Source: Dictyoglomaceae bacterium (GTDB taxonomy: Bacteria; Dictyoglomota; Dictyoglomia; Dictyoglomales; Dictyoglomaceae). Taken from it: DNA of 23,567 bases. Location of the stretch: assembly GCA_026417425.1 (NCBI GenBank), contig JAOADF010000010.1, positions 1-23,567 of the forward strand, written 5' to 3'. Below the pieces are notes generated by a model that saw only the letters and a program-made list of their open reading frames with translations, searched no databases and was not told the DNA's origin. Below are positions 6,133-15,098 of this stretch, one piece after another. Position numbers and translations under genes: made by a program. Each line of letters starts with the position of its first letter. Within the stretch, counting starts at the first letter, position 1.

Positions 6133-8268
6133 ATGGGAATATATGGATTAAAGGATGAAGAAATTCAACATGCAAGAAAATTATTAAGAAGAGAACCTAA
6201 TGATATAGAATGGTCAGTAATTTCAGTTATTTGGTCGGAACATTGTAGCTATAAACATTCAAAAAAGTATTTAAAGAATTTTTCTACAAAAGCGGAATGG
6301 GTAGCCCAAGGACCAGGGGAAAATGCGGGAGTAATAGAGTTGGGGGCTGGTTATAAATTGGTTTTTAAGGTGGAAAGTCATAATCATCCTTCTGCCGTGG
6401 AACCTTTTCAAGGAGCAGCAACAGGAGTAGGAGGAATTGTAAGAGATATATTAGCTTTAGGAGCAAGACCTATCGCTCTATTAGATTCTTTAAGATTTGG
6501 TCCCCAAGAAAATTTAAGAAATAAATATCTATTTAATGGTGTAGTATCTGGGATAAGTTTTTATGGTAATTGTATTGGAGTTCCTGTAGTTGGCGGAGAA
6601 ATTCTCTTTGAAGATTGTTATACTTCTAATCCTTTGGTAAATGTGATGTGCGTAGGAATAATTCCTCCAGAAAGAAAAATATTTAAAGGTAGAGCGGAAG
6701 GGAAAGGTAATCTAATTTTATTAGTGGGAGCAAGAACAGGTAGGGATGGAATTCATGGAGCAAGTTTTGCATCCGAAAAATTAGAGGAAGATATTCATTC
6801 TCAAAGACCATCGGTCCAAGTGGGAGATCCTTTTATGGGTAAGCTTCTTATTGAAGCATGCTTAGAAGCAGGATCATTGGATGGGGTCATTGGAATTCAG
6901 GATTTAGGAGCTGCAGGACTTGTAAGTGCCTTGTCAGAGTCTGCAGGAAGGGGAAATTCAGGAATAGTAGTATATTTAGACAAAGTTCCTCAAAGAGAAA
7001 AAAATATGACTCCTGAAGAGATTTTAATATCTGAGTCTCAAGAAAGAATGATTCTTATTGTTAAACCAGAAGAAGTTGAAAAAATTAAATATATTTTCAA
7101 AAAGTGGGATTTAGAGGCGGAAATTATTGGAGAGGTTATTAATGAGGAAAGATTTATTGCTTACTTTAAAGGAGAAAAAGTTGTCGATTTGCCTATTAAA
7201 TTATTAACTAGAGATTCTTTAGAATTTGATCCTCCCTATAAACCTCAAGAGAAGGTTCCAATGCCTTCTCTTCCAAAAAATAGAGAAAAAATAGAGAGAT
7301 TTATTAATAAATTAAAAGCTGATTTAAAAACTAAAGAATTCATCTATCACCAATATGATTATTCTGTTCAAACCAATACTATTCTTCCTCCTGGAAAAGG
7401 GGATTCTGCTGTTTTAAGAATCAAAAATACAAGAATGGCAATAGTATTAACTATAGATGGGAATGGGAGATATTGTTATTTAGATCCAAAAATGGGAGCT
7501 ATGTACGCAGTTTCTGAGGCATGTAGGAATATCCTCTGTGTTGGAGGAAGACCTTTAGCGATAACTGATGGTCTTAATTTTGGAGATCCAGACGAACCAG
7601 AAGTTTTCTATCAGTTTAGAGAAGTAGTATCTGGAATTAATCTTTCTTCACGGGTTTTAGAAATTCCAATAGTTAGTGGAAATGTAAGCTTTTATAATGG
7701 ACAAGGAGAGAATAGAATATTTCCAACTCCAATAATTGGAATGGTAGGAATATTAGAAGATATTGACTACTTAATTACCCCTGATTTTAAAGAGGAAGGG
7801 AATCTAATTTATCTTATAGGAGATTTAGATATGTTATCCTTAGAGGGAAGTGAATATTTAAAATACTCCTACGATATTATTGCTGGAAGTCCTCCCTTTG
7901 TAGATCTTATTTGGGAGAAAAGACTAAAAAGCTTTATGGAAGATATAAGAAAAGAAAAAATTATTCTATCTGCTCATGATATAAGCGATGGGGGACTTAT
8001 AAATACTCTTTTAGAAATGGGTTATTGGGGAGAAAAAGGAATAGATATTAGACTTCTTGAGGTTGAAGATTATGAAAGACTTCTTTTTGGAGAAGGTTCA
8101 GGCTTAATAGTTGTTGAAATTTCTGAGAAGAATAGAGATAATTTTCTAAAAAAGATTGAGGAATATAAATTAAAGACCCATTTTTTAGGAAGAGTTTCGA
8201 AAGACATTTTCAAGATTGATCCTTATATTTATTATCCCCTTAATAAAATATTAGAAAGAGGGGATTAA
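6133..8268 (+). CDS. purL: phosphoribosylformylglycinamidine synthase subunit PurL
   Basis: ATP-dependent synthetase subunit that converts FGAR to FGAM using ammonia delivered by PurQ. At 711 residues it is the small PurL form that requires separate PurS and PurQ. The N-terminal WSEHCSYKHS (34-43, with H37) and VESHNHPSAVEPFQGAATGVGG (from 80) are the ATP and catalytic motifs of the PurM/PurL fold. A second half with NVSFYNGQG and AHDISDGGLINTL is the internal structural repeat typical of the family. A good Shine-Dalgarno (TAGGGGGT) precedes the ATG. purF begins one base after the stop. Confidence 0.95.
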   Translation: MGIYGLKDEEIQHARKLLRREPNDIEWSVISVIWSEHCSYKHSKKYLKNFSTKAEWVAQGPGENAGVIELGAGYKLVFKVESHNHPSAVEPFQGAATGVGGIVRDILALGARPIALLDSLRFGPQENLRNKYLFNGVVSGISFYGNCIGVPVVGGEILFEDCYTSNPLVNVMCVGIIPPERKIFKGRAEGKGNLILLVGARTGRDGIHGASFASEKLEEDIHSQRPSVQVGDPFMGKLLIEACLEAGSLDGVIGIQDLGAAGLVSALSESAGRGNSGIVVYLDKVPQREKNMTPEEILISESQERMILIVKPEEVEKIKYIFKKWDLEAEIIGEVINEERFIAYFKGEKVVDLPIKLLTRDSLEFDPPYKPQEKVPMPSLPKNREKIERFINKLKADLKTKEFIYHQYDYSVQTNTILPPGKGDSAVLRIKNTRMAIVLTIDGNGRYCYLDPKMGAMYAVSEACRNILCVGGRPLAITDGLNFGDPDEPEVFYQFREVVSGINLSSRVLEIPIVSGNVSFYNGQGENRIFPTPIIGMVGILEDIDYLITPDFKEEGNLIYLIGDLDMLSLEGSEYLKYSYDIIAGSPPFVDLIWEKRLKSFMEDIRKEKIILSAHDISDGGLINTLLEMGYWGEKGIDIRLLEVEDYERLLFGEGSGLIVVEISEKNRDNFLKKIEEYKLKTHFLGRVSKDIFKIDPYIYYPLNKILERGD

Positions 8269-8269
8269 G

Positions 8270-9664
8270 ATGAGAAATAAACTTAAAGAAGAATGTGGTG
8301 TTATAGGAGTAATAGTCCCGAATAAAAAAGATTATGCAAGCTTTTTAGTTTATCAAGGACTTTTTAATCTACAGCATAGAGGACAGGAAAGCGTTGGAAT
8401 TGCAAGTTTTAAGGGTTCTGAGATTTTATATCATAAAGATTTTGGATTAGTAAATAATGTATTTAATATGGAAATACTAAAAAAACTAAAAGGAAGAATT
8501 GCTATAGGACATGTAAGATATTCTACATCTGGTAAAGATAATCCCAATAACATTCAGCCTTTAATTGTTAATTTTCCTAAGTTTGGTTTTCTAGCTTTAG
8601 CTCATAATGGACATATCTCTAATGCCAATTCTTTAAGAAGAAAGCTTGAAAATGAAGGAGCAATTTTCCAAAGTACCTCTGATACTGAGGTAATTATTCA
8701 TCTTCTTGCTCGTTCCTCTAAAAATACTTTGGAGAAAAGATTTGAAGATGTTTTAGATAAGATAAATGGAAGTTATTCTTTAATAATTGGAAATGCTAAG
8801 GGACTTTGGGCTATAAAAGATCCCTATGGGTTCAGACCTCTTTTCATGGCAAGACTTAAAGATGGAACAATAATATTTGCCTCAGAAACCTGTGCCTTTA
8901 ATCATCTTCAAGTTATAGAGGTAAAAGAATTGGATAGAGGAGAGATAATATTTATTGATTTAGAAGGAAATATTAAAGAGAAAATTTATAAGAAAGAGGA
9001 ATCAAGATTCTGTTTATTTGAGTTTATTTACTTTTCAAGACCTGATAGCTTATACAATAATAAAACAATTTATAATTATAGAAGAGATATGGGAAGAATT
9101 TTAGCAAAGGAATCCTTTGTTCCTGCAGATTTAGTTATACCTGTTCCAGATTCAGGAATACCTGCAGCCATTGGATTTAGTGAATATAGTGGGATACCTT
9201 TAGAAATGGCATTAGTAAGAAGCCATTATATTGGTAGAACCTTTATACAGCCAAAACAAAAGGAAAGAGAAGGAGCAGTAAGGATGAAATTGCTTTTAAT
9301 AAGAGATATTATCAAGAATAAAAGAGTAATATTGGTTGATGATTCCTTGGTAAGGGGAACCACTGCAAAAAGGTTAGCAGAGATGTTTAGAGAGGAAGGA
9401 GCTTTTGAAGTTCACCTTAGGCTTTCTTCTCCTCCGTTAGTTCATCCTTGCCATTATGGAGTAGATATTCCCAATTCTAAGGAATTAGTTAGTCATTACT
9501 ACACACCAGAGGAAATAGCAAAGCTCTTAGGATTTGACTCTGTAGCATTTTTAAGCCTTGAAGGATTAATAAGTATTTTACCTGATAAAGGTTATTGTGG
9601 GGAGTGCTTTGGAAGAAAAGTGGTGAAGAGAGAAATATGTCTAAAAGAGTTACATACAGTTTAG
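8270..9664 (+). CDS. purF: amidophosphoribosyltransferase
   Basis: First committed enzyme of purine synthesis: PRPP plus glutamine gives 5-phosphoribosylamine. Residues 1-8 look like a propeptide, exposing C9 (EE|CGVIGV) as the N-terminal nucleophile of the glutaminase domain (about 9-235). The C-terminal phosphoribosyltransferase domain has the PRPP loop VILVDDSLVRGTT (353-365). C248, C394, C443 and C446 match the four [4Fe-4S] ligands of the B. subtilis-type enzyme, so this is probably the oxygen-sensitive iron-sulfur class. It consumes PRPP, the proposed ligand of the leader's second aptamer. Its 3' end overlaps purM by 28 nt. Confidence 0.95.
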   Translation: MRNKLKEECGVIGVIVPNKKDYASFLVYQGLFNLQHRGQESVGIASFKGSEILYHKDFGLVNNVFNMEILKKLKGRIAIGHVRYSTSGKDNPNNIQPLIVNFPKFGFLALAHNGHISNANSLRRKLENEGAIFQSTSDTEVIIHLLARSSKNTLEKRFEDVLDKINGSYSLIIGNAKGLWAIKDPYGFRPLFMARLKDGTIIFASETCAFNHLQVIEVKELDRGEIIFIDLEGNIKEKIYKKEESRFCLFEFIYFSRPDSLYNNKTIYNYRRDMGRILAKESFVPADLVIPVPDSGIPAAIGFSEYSGIPLEMALVRSHYIGRTFIQPKQKEREGAVRMKLLLIRDIIKNKRVILVDDSLVRGTTAKRLAEMFREEGAFEVHLRLSSPPLVHPCHYGVDIPNSKELVSHYYTPEEIAKLLGFDSVAFLSLEGLISILPDKGYCGECFGRKVVKREICLKELHTV

Positions 9665-10662
9665 CAGGAGTGCATATTAGTAAAGTTGAGAAAAGTCTTT
9701 CTTATTTGAGACCTTACTTTGAATCTACATATACTCCAAATGTTATTCCTTTTTGGAATGGTTTTTCCTCTGTTTTAAAAATTGATTGGAAAGATTATAA
9801 AAATCCACTGATTCTTTTAACAACAGATGGCGTTGGAACAAAATTAAAAATTGCTCTTAGAAAGAGAAGATATGATACCATAGGACAAGATTTAGTAGCA
9901 ATGAATATAAATGATCTCTTAACATGTGGTGCAAAGCCTCTTGCTTTTTTAGATTATTTTGCAACAGGAAAATTTGATAAAGAAATTTATCAGAATATTT
10001 TGATAAGTATCTCAAGAGTATGTAAGTTAGTGGGATGTAGTTTTGTGGGAGGAGAAACTGCAGAATTACCTGGATTATATAAAGGAAGAGATTTGGATCT
10101 TGCGGGATTTGCCCTAGGAATTGTGGAAGAAGAGGATTTATTACCTAAATTAAATGATATAAATGAAGATTGTAAATTAATTGGTATTTCTTCTTCTGGA
10201 TTACATAGTAATGGGTATTCTCTTTTAAGATATATTATGAAAAAGGAAAAAATATCATGGAAAACTAAATTAGAAGAAACAACAGTGGAGGAAGAGGCTT
10301 TAAAACCAACAAAAATTTATTCTCCTATTATTCTCCCCCTTTTAAAAGAATTTAAGAGTTCTATAAAAGGAATTGCTCATATAACAGGGGGAGGGATTCC
10401 TGGGAATCTTATCAGGATTCTTCCTAAAGGGTATGGTGCATTGATAGATTCTTCTTGGGAAATTCCAAGAATTTTTTCATGGATTATCAATAAAGGAAAT
10501 TTATCTAAAAAAGAGGCTTTTAAAGTTTTTAATATGGGAATTGGTCTTATATTAGTTGTAAGAGATAAAGAAGAAGAAATTATAAGATATATAAAAAATA
10601 AAGGAGAGAATGCTTTTATAATTGGCAAAGTTGAAAAAGGAGAAGGAGTTAAAATTATTTGA
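9637..10662 (+). CDS. purM: phosphoribosylformylglycinamidine cyclo-ligase
   Basis: Converts FGAM to AIR with ATP. Seen motifs are LTTDGVGTKLKIA (D64), MNINDLLTCGAKPLAFLDY (89-107), VGGETAELPG (137-146) and the late ITGGGIPGNL, in family order over 341 residues. The frame is open further upstream to a TTG at 9595. The ATG at 9637 is preferred because it follows GGTGAAGAGAGA and starts the protein a few residues before the conserved 'YSLAGV' segment, as in other PurM proteins. It overlaps purF by 28 nt and shares its last bases with the purN start. Confidence 0.93.
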   Translation: MSKRVTYSLAGVHISKVEKSLSYLRPYFESTYTPNVIPFWNGFSSVLKIDWKDYKNPLILLTTDGVGTKLKIALRKRRYDTIGQDLVAMNINDLLTCGAKPLAFLDYFATGKFDKEIYQNILISISRVCKLVGCSFVGGETAELPGLYKGRDLDLAGFALGIVEEEDLLPKLNDINEDCKLIGISSSGLHSNGYSLLRYIMKKEKISWKTKLEETTVEEEALKPTKIYSPIILPLLKEFKSSIKGIAHITGGGIPGNLIRILPKGYGALIDSSWEIPRIFSWIINKGNLSKKEAFKVFNMGIGLILVVRDKEEEIIRYIKNKGENAFIIGKVEKGEGVKII

Positions 10663-11288
10663 AAAAAAGACTGGGAGTTCTTGTTTCAGGAAGGGGAACA
10701 AATCTTCAGGCTTTGATAAATGCAGGAAGAAAAAAGAATTATCCTGCAGAGGTAGTAGTAGTTATTAGTGATAATCCCAATGCTTATGCCATAATACGTG
10801 CAAGGAGGGCAAATATTCCTGTTTATGTTGTCAAAAGGGAAGAATATAAAACCAAAAAAGAGTATGAAGAAAAAATTAAAGAAATTCTTCTATCATATAA
10901 AATAGATCTTATCATTCTTGCTGGATATATGAGAATTGTAGGTAGGACTCTTCTCACTACTTTTCCCATGAGAATAATTAATATTCATCCTTCTCTTCTT
11001 CCATCCTTTCCTGGACTTAATGCTCAAAAACAGGCATGGGAACATGGAGTTAAATTTTCAGGATGCACTGTTCATTTTGTGGACGAAGGAGTAGATACAG
11101 GTCCCATTATTGGACAAAAGGTTGTTCCAGTGTATGATCATGATACTCCTGAATCTTTGGCAGAAAGAATATTAAAAAAAGAACACAAGCTTTTAGTGGA
11201 AGTTGTAAAAAGATTATTTACTGAGAAATATAAATTAGAGGGGAGAAGGGTGATTTTTGTTAAAAACAGGGAGGAGGAGAAAAAATGA
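10659..11288 (+). CDS. purN: phosphoribosylglycinamide formyltransferase
   Basis: Transfers a formyl group from 10-formyl-THF to GAR, giving FGAR. The 209 residues show VSGRGTNLQAL (9-19) at the phosphate-binding end, and the catalytic trio N108, H110 (INIHPSLLPSFPG) and D146 (VDEGVDTGPI), each two positions beyond its E. coli equivalent. The start is TTG overlapping the purM stop as TTGA, with GGAGAAGGAG upstream and no ATG or GTG alternative nearby. The formate-dependent alternative purT was not seen in the window. Confidence 0.94.
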   Translation: MKKRLGVLVSGRGTNLQALINAGRKKNYPAEVVVVISDNPNAYAIIRARRANIPVYVVKREEYKTKKEYEEKIKEILLSYKIDLIILAGYMRIVGRTLLTTFPMRIINIHPSLLPSFPGLNAQKQAWEHGVKFSGCTVHFVDEGVDTGPIIGQKVVPVYDHDTPESLAERILKKEHKLLVEVVKRLFTEKYKLEGRRVIFVKNREEEKK

Positions 11289-12523
11289 GAGTTCTTGTAA
11301 TAGGTAATGGAGGAAGAGAACATACTATAGTTTGGAAATTACATCAAGATAAAAATGTAAGGGAGATTTATGCTATTCCTGGTAATGCCGGGATCTCTCA
11401 GCTTGCTAAATGTATTGATGAAAAAATTGATAATATTCAAGAAATAGTAAATATCTCAAAGGAATATAAATTTGATTGGACTATAGTAGGACCAGAACTT
11501 CCTCTTTCCCTTGGTATTGTTGACGCCTTTGAGAAGGAAGGTTTAATAATCTGGGGTCCAAATAAAGAAGCTTCTAAATTGGAATATAGTAAAGCTTTCG
11601 CAAAAGAAGTCATGAAAAATGCAAAAATTCCTACTGCTGAATTTAAAATATTTGATTCCTTCTCTTCTGCAGGAGAATTTGTTAAGGATTTATCTTATCC
11701 AATAGTAATCAAGGCGGATGGATTATGTGGAGGAAAAGGAGTAAAGATTGTAGAATCTTATGAATCTGCTTTGCAAATTCTACATGAATTTATGGTTGAA
11801 AAAATCTTTGGAGCTTCAGGGGAAAGAGTAGTTATTGAGGAATATCTTGAGGGTAAAGAATTCTCATTAATAGCCATCGTTAAAAATGGGGATTTTTATT
11901 TTTTACCTCCAGCACAGGATTATAAAAGGATAGGAGATGGGAATACAGGAGAAAATACAGGAGGAATGGGATCCTTTTCTCCTGTTCCATGGATTAATGA
12001 AGAAATATTAAAAAAGTGTGATAAAAATATCTTTAAACCACTTTTAGAGGAATTAGATAGAAGAAATATAAGTTATCAGGGTTTTTTATACGCAGGTCTA
12101 ATCTTAGTTAAGAATGAACCATATGTATTAGAATTTAATGTTCGTTTAGGAGATCCTGAAGCACAAGTAATTTTGCCTCTTTTAGATTTTAATCTTTCTG
12201 ATATTCTTTTTAAAAATAACTTTCCTTGGTTTTCTCAGAGAAAAGCCTTGTGTGTGGTATTAGCGTCTAGAGGATATCCTGGTAAGTATGAGATGGGAAA
12301 AGAGGTAATATTTAAGAAAATAAACTTTGATGATTTATACATTTTTCATGCAGGAACAATTAAAAAAGATGAAAAAATACTAACTGCAGGAGGAAGGGTT
12401 CTTTCCGTAACATCCTGGGGAGATAGTTTTAAAGAGATTAGAGAAAGGGTCTATACTGCAATAGATAATATATATTTTGAAAATAAATATTATAGAAGAG
12501 ATATTGGTTTAGAACTTATTTAG
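11285..12523 (+). CDS. purD: phosphoribosylamine--glycine ligase
   Basis: ATP-grasp enzyme that makes GAR from phosphoribosylamine, glycine and ATP. Its 412 residues include GNGGREH (7-13), VGPELPLSLG (68-77), the ATP-grasp segment KADGLCGGKGV (143-153), GGMGSFSPVPW, and the metal-binding EFNVRLGDPEAQ. The start overlaps the purN stop as ATGA, with a purine-rich GGGAGGAGG upstream. It closes the operon; purH, which often lies between purN and purD, is missing. Its last 8 nt overlap the 3' end of the convergent transporter gene, and no terminator hairpin was seen after it. Confidence 0.95.
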   Translation: MRVLVIGNGGREHTIVWKLHQDKNVREIYAIPGNAGISQLAKCIDEKIDNIQEIVNISKEYKFDWTIVGPELPLSLGIVDAFEKEGLIIWGPNKEASKLEYSKAFAKEVMKNAKIPTAEFKIFDSFSSAGEFVKDLSYPIVIKADGLCGGKGVKIVESYESALQILHEFMVEKIFGASGERVVIEEYLEGKEFSLIAIVKNGDFYFLPPAQDYKRIGDGNTGENTGGMGSFSPVPWINEEILKKCDKNIFKPLLEELDRRNISYQGFLYAGLILVKNEPYVLEFNVRLGDPEAQVILPLLDFNLSDILFKNNFPWFSQRKALCVVLASRGYPGKYEMGKEVIFKKINFDDLYIFHAGTIKKDEKILTAGGRVLSVTSWGDSFKEIRERVYTAIDNIYFENKYYRRDIGLELI

Positions 12524-13646
12524 GTTTAAGAGTTAATGCTAAGATTCCTGATAAAAGAATAAAGAAAGACATTGAGATAAAACTTGAAAAATAATCTCCT
12601 GAAATATCTTTAGCAAAGCCTATAATAGCCGGACCTAATAGTATTCCTAAATTTATCAAAGAACTTAATACAGAATATCCAAGACCAAATCTATTTGTAA
12701 GTTTAGGCAATAGATAAAATACAGAAGGAGGAAGCAATGTAGAAAAGAATCCTGCTACTATAATGAAGATTAAAGGAAAGCTTGAGTAATATATTACAGT
12801 AAGAAAAAGGGAAAGAAAGAGGGCACCAGTAAAAATAAAAAGTTGAGGTTTTTTAGTTTTATCTAAAAAGAATCCGATTATGGGAGAGAATAAGGCTCCT
12901 ATCATATAAAAACTACTCATCGATGAGGAAAAACTATATGAAAATCCTTTTGATATAAAAAAGTCTGGAGCAAAAGTTAAAAAAGATATTGAGCCTGCAT
13001 TAAATAGAAGCCATATCAAACCTAAAATCCAAACATTTTTTGAAAGATCTTTAACAGAAGAAAAAAAGTTTTCATTATTATTCTTGCTTCTTTTTTCTTC
13101 ATTAAATGTAAAGATAAAGAAAATAGTATAAATAAAAGTAAATATAAATAAAAAGAACATTGGAGTTTTCCAGGAATAAGTCCTTGCTAAATATCCAAAT
13201 AAATTAAAGGAGAATATAGTGGAAATGGGCATTGCAGTGCTATTTAATCCGATAAATCTTCCCAAATTTTCTCCTTGAAATACTTCAGCAAGTATTTTAA
13301 ATCCAACAACTGCTAAAGTGATAGCTCCAATTCCAAGAATAAGTCTCGAAATAAGAAGAACAGAAAAATTTTTTGCTAAAATGAAGATTAATTGTCCTAT
13401 TAAATAAAAGATTAAAGAAATTATTGTGGGAATTTTAACTCCAAAATTATCTAATATATATCCTCCAAAAATGCCAAAGATTAAAGGTGGAAGGGATACA
13501 ATACCCATTAATAGTCCTGCTTCTGCTCTTTTTATATTCCATTCTTTAATAATATGAGGAATTAAAGGAGGAATAGATTGCATATTAAGGGTAAGAATAA
13601 GGGATATAAAATAAACTATGATAAAATAGCGAAATCTATTATTCAT
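12516..13646 (-). CDS. MFS transporter
   Basis: Integral membrane transporter of the major facilitator superfamily with about 12 hydrophobic segments, in two halves around a Lys/Asn/Glu-rich cytoplasmic loop (EEKRSKNNNEN). The loop after the second segment reads GGYILDNFGVK, matching MFS motif A (GxxxD..G). The early NMQSIPPLIP segment faintly recalls the CynX/NimT group, but no substrate can be assigned. An upstream ATG at 13692-13694 would add 16 residues. The ATG at 13644-13646 is preferred because GGAGG (minus strand, 13658-13662) lies upstream, whereas the first ATG has no ribosome binding site. It is the only minus-strand gene here and converges on purD. A purine substrate is possible only from proximity. 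Confidence 0.85.
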   Translation of the reverse strand: MNNRFRYFIIVYFISLILTLNMQSIPPLIPHIIKEWNIKRAEAGLLMGIVSLPPLIFGIFGGYILDNFGVKIPTIISLIFYLIGQLIFILAKNFSVLLISRLILGIGAITLAVVGFKILAEVFQGENLGRFIGLNSTAMPISTIFSFNLFGYLARTYSWKTPMFFLFIFTFIYTIFFIFTFNEEKRSKNNNENFFSSVKDLSKNVWILGLIWLLFNAGSISFLTFAPDFFISKGFSYSFSSSMSSFYMIGALFSPIIGFFLDKTKKPQLFIFTGALFLSLFLTVIYYSSFPLIFIIVAGFFSTLLPPSVFYLLPKLTNRFGLGYSVLSSLINLGILLGPAIIGFAKDISGDYFSSFISMSFFILLSGILALTLKPK

Positions 13647-13756
13647 TTTTATTTTATCCTCCACGAATTTTAATTTTACAAGATATTTTCTCATATAGTT
13701 TAGAAAGAAATCAAGAGATTTTTATTATTTTTAAACCTTTACAGAGTTAAAAATTA

Positions 13757-13785
13757 TTGACAGGTATGGGGGTTTGATGTATATT
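13757..13785 (+). promoter_or_regulatory. promoter of the speD-speB-(...) gene run
   Basis: TTGACA (13757-13762) and TATATT (13780-13785) are 17 nt apart. The predicted start near 13792 leaves a leader of about 37 nt before the speD ATG. No riboswitch-like fold was seen in it. As gaps downstream are tiny, this may drive much or all of the run to the window end. Confidence 0.8.
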
Positions 13786-13828
13786 TAGTTTTGAATTTTT
13801 AAAGAAAGGAGTTAAACAGCAAAAAGAA

Positions 13829-14230
13829 ATGTTAGGTCCGCATGTTGTTTTAGATTTTTATGGATGTCCCAAAGAATTATTAGAAGATCTTAATTATATT
13901 TATGAAATATTAGATGAACTACCTGAAAAGATTGGTATGCATAAGATTATGCCACCATATGTAATGAAATATTTCCCAAGTGAAGAACCAATGGACTGGG
14001 GAATATCAGGAGTTGTTTTAATTTCAGAGAGTCATATAACAATTCATACTTGGCCAGAGTTGAAATATACAAGTATAGATATTTTTTCTTGTAAATCTTT
14101 TGATATAGAAAAAGCCAAAAAATTATTAGAAGCAAAGTTTAAACCAGAAAAGATCGAATGGGAGGTATTAGTTAGAGGTAAAGAATTTCCATCTCATCTT
14201 CTTAAAAGAGGAAAACATGGAACAAGTTAA
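13829..14230 (+). CDS. speD: S-adenosylmethionine decarboxylase proenzyme
   Basis: Pyruvoyl enzyme that makes decarboxylated AdoMet, the aminopropyl donor for polyamines. The 133-residue chain matches the short prokaryotic class. Self-cleavage is predicted at E67|S68 in LISESHITIHTWPE, S68 becoming the pyruvoyl group. H73 and C88 (FSCKS) occupy the processing and proton-donor positions, each offset by five from the T. maritima enzyme. The N-terminus (MLGPHVVLDFYGC) is what the family expects, so the ATG is credible although the best Shine-Dalgarno, GGAG (13808-13811), is 17 nt away. It overlaps the next gene by 14 nt. No spermidine synthase gene (speE) is in the window. Confidence 0.95.
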   Translation: MLGPHVVLDFYGCPKELLEDLNYIYEILDELPEKIGMHKIMPPYVMKYFPSEEPMDWGISGVVLISESHITIHTWPELKYTSIDIFSCKSFDIEKAKKLLEAKFKPEKIEWEVLVRGKEFPSHLLKRGKHGTS

Positions 14231-15098
14231 GTCAACTCCTTCTTTTGCAGGTTTACCAAACATTTCTATGGAAGAGGCTCAGATAATAATTATTCCCATT
14301 TCCTATGAAGTTACTACTTCTTACAAGAAGGGGACTAAAGAGGGTCCAATGGCAATTCTTAATTCATCTTACAATTTGGAATTATACGAAGAGGAATTGG
14401 ATACAATTCCTGCAGAGATAGGAGTTTATACATATCCTGAGCCTCTTCTTCCTATTGGAGATTTAAAACTTTCTTTAGAATATATTAAAGAAATTACTAA
14501 TAAAATAATTGAATCTAAAAAATTTCCCATTTTTTTAGGAGGAGAACATACAATAACTATAGGCATACTTTCCGCATATATTGAAAAGTTTTATAATCAA
14601 ATAAGTATTCTACATTTAGATGCTCATTGTGATTTAAGAAAGGAATATGAAGGAACCTCCTATCATCATGCTTGTGCATTAAGAATTGCAGGAGAGAAAG
14701 TTCCATTAGTTCAAGTTGGAATAAGAAGTCTCTCCATGGAGGAGAGAGAATTTATAAATAAAAAAGAAAATCTTAAAATATTTTGGAATTGGATGATTAA
14801 AAAAAACAATAATTGGATTGAAGAAGTTCTCTCTTCATTAAAAGATGAAGTTTATATAACTTTAGATTTAGATGTATTTGATCCTTCCGTAATGCCTTCG
14901 GTAGGAACACCAGAGCCTGGAGGTTTAGATTGGTGGGATGTTTTAGAATTATTAAAAAGAGTTTTTGAATATAAGAAGGTTTTAGGTATAGATATTGTTG
15001 AATTATCTCCTATTCCTGGATTGATCTTTCCCGATTATTTAACTTCCAGGTTAATATATAAAATAATAGGATATTATAAAATTTTTCAGAAAAAATGA
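14217..15098 (+). CDS. speB: arginase-family ureohydrolase (agmatinase or N1-aminopropylagmatine ureohydrolase)
   Basis: Binuclear manganese hydrolase that removes urea from a guanidino group. The metal ligands are visible: H111 (GGEHTITIG), D135, H137 and D139 (LHLDAHCDL), and D217 and D219 (TLDLDVFDP). The YHHACALR and GTPEPGGL segments fit the SpeB branch rather than arginase. It follows speD with a 14-nt overlap, so a role in polyamine synthesis is very likely. Two substrates are plausible: agmatine, giving putrescine, or N1-aminopropylagmatine, giving spermidine directly as in Thermus. Sequence alone does not decide, so the symbol covers the family. Its stop overlaps the next start as ATGA. 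Confidence 0.9.
   Translation: MEQVKSTPSFAGLPNISMEEAQIIIIPISYEVTTSYKKGTKEGPMAILNSSYNLELYEEELDTIPAEIGVYTYPEPLLPIGDLKLSLEYIKEITNKIIESKKFPIFLGGEHTITIGILSAYIEKFYNQISILHLDAHCDLRKEYEGTSYHHACALRIAGEKVPLVQVGIRSLSMEEREFINKKENLKIFWNWMIKKNNNWIEEVLSSLKDEVYITLDLDVFDPSVMPSVGTPEPGGLDWWDVLELLKRVFEYKKVLGIDIVELSPIPGLIFPDYLTSRLIYKIIGYYKIFQKK

Noticed and set aside
9595..9636. A 14-residue N-terminal extension of PurM from a TTG
   Set aside because: It lies deep inside purF, has no ribosome binding site, and other PurM proteins begin near the ATG at 9637.
13647..13694. A 16-residue N-terminal extension of the MFS transporter
   Set aside because: The first ATG has no Shine-Dalgarno, while GGAGG lies within the extension ahead of the second ATG. 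The longer form is still possible.
13704..13730. Small AAATC/GATTT hairpin with a T-rich tail as a terminator
   Set aside because: Only five mostly A-T pairs, and no + strand gene upstream that would need it.
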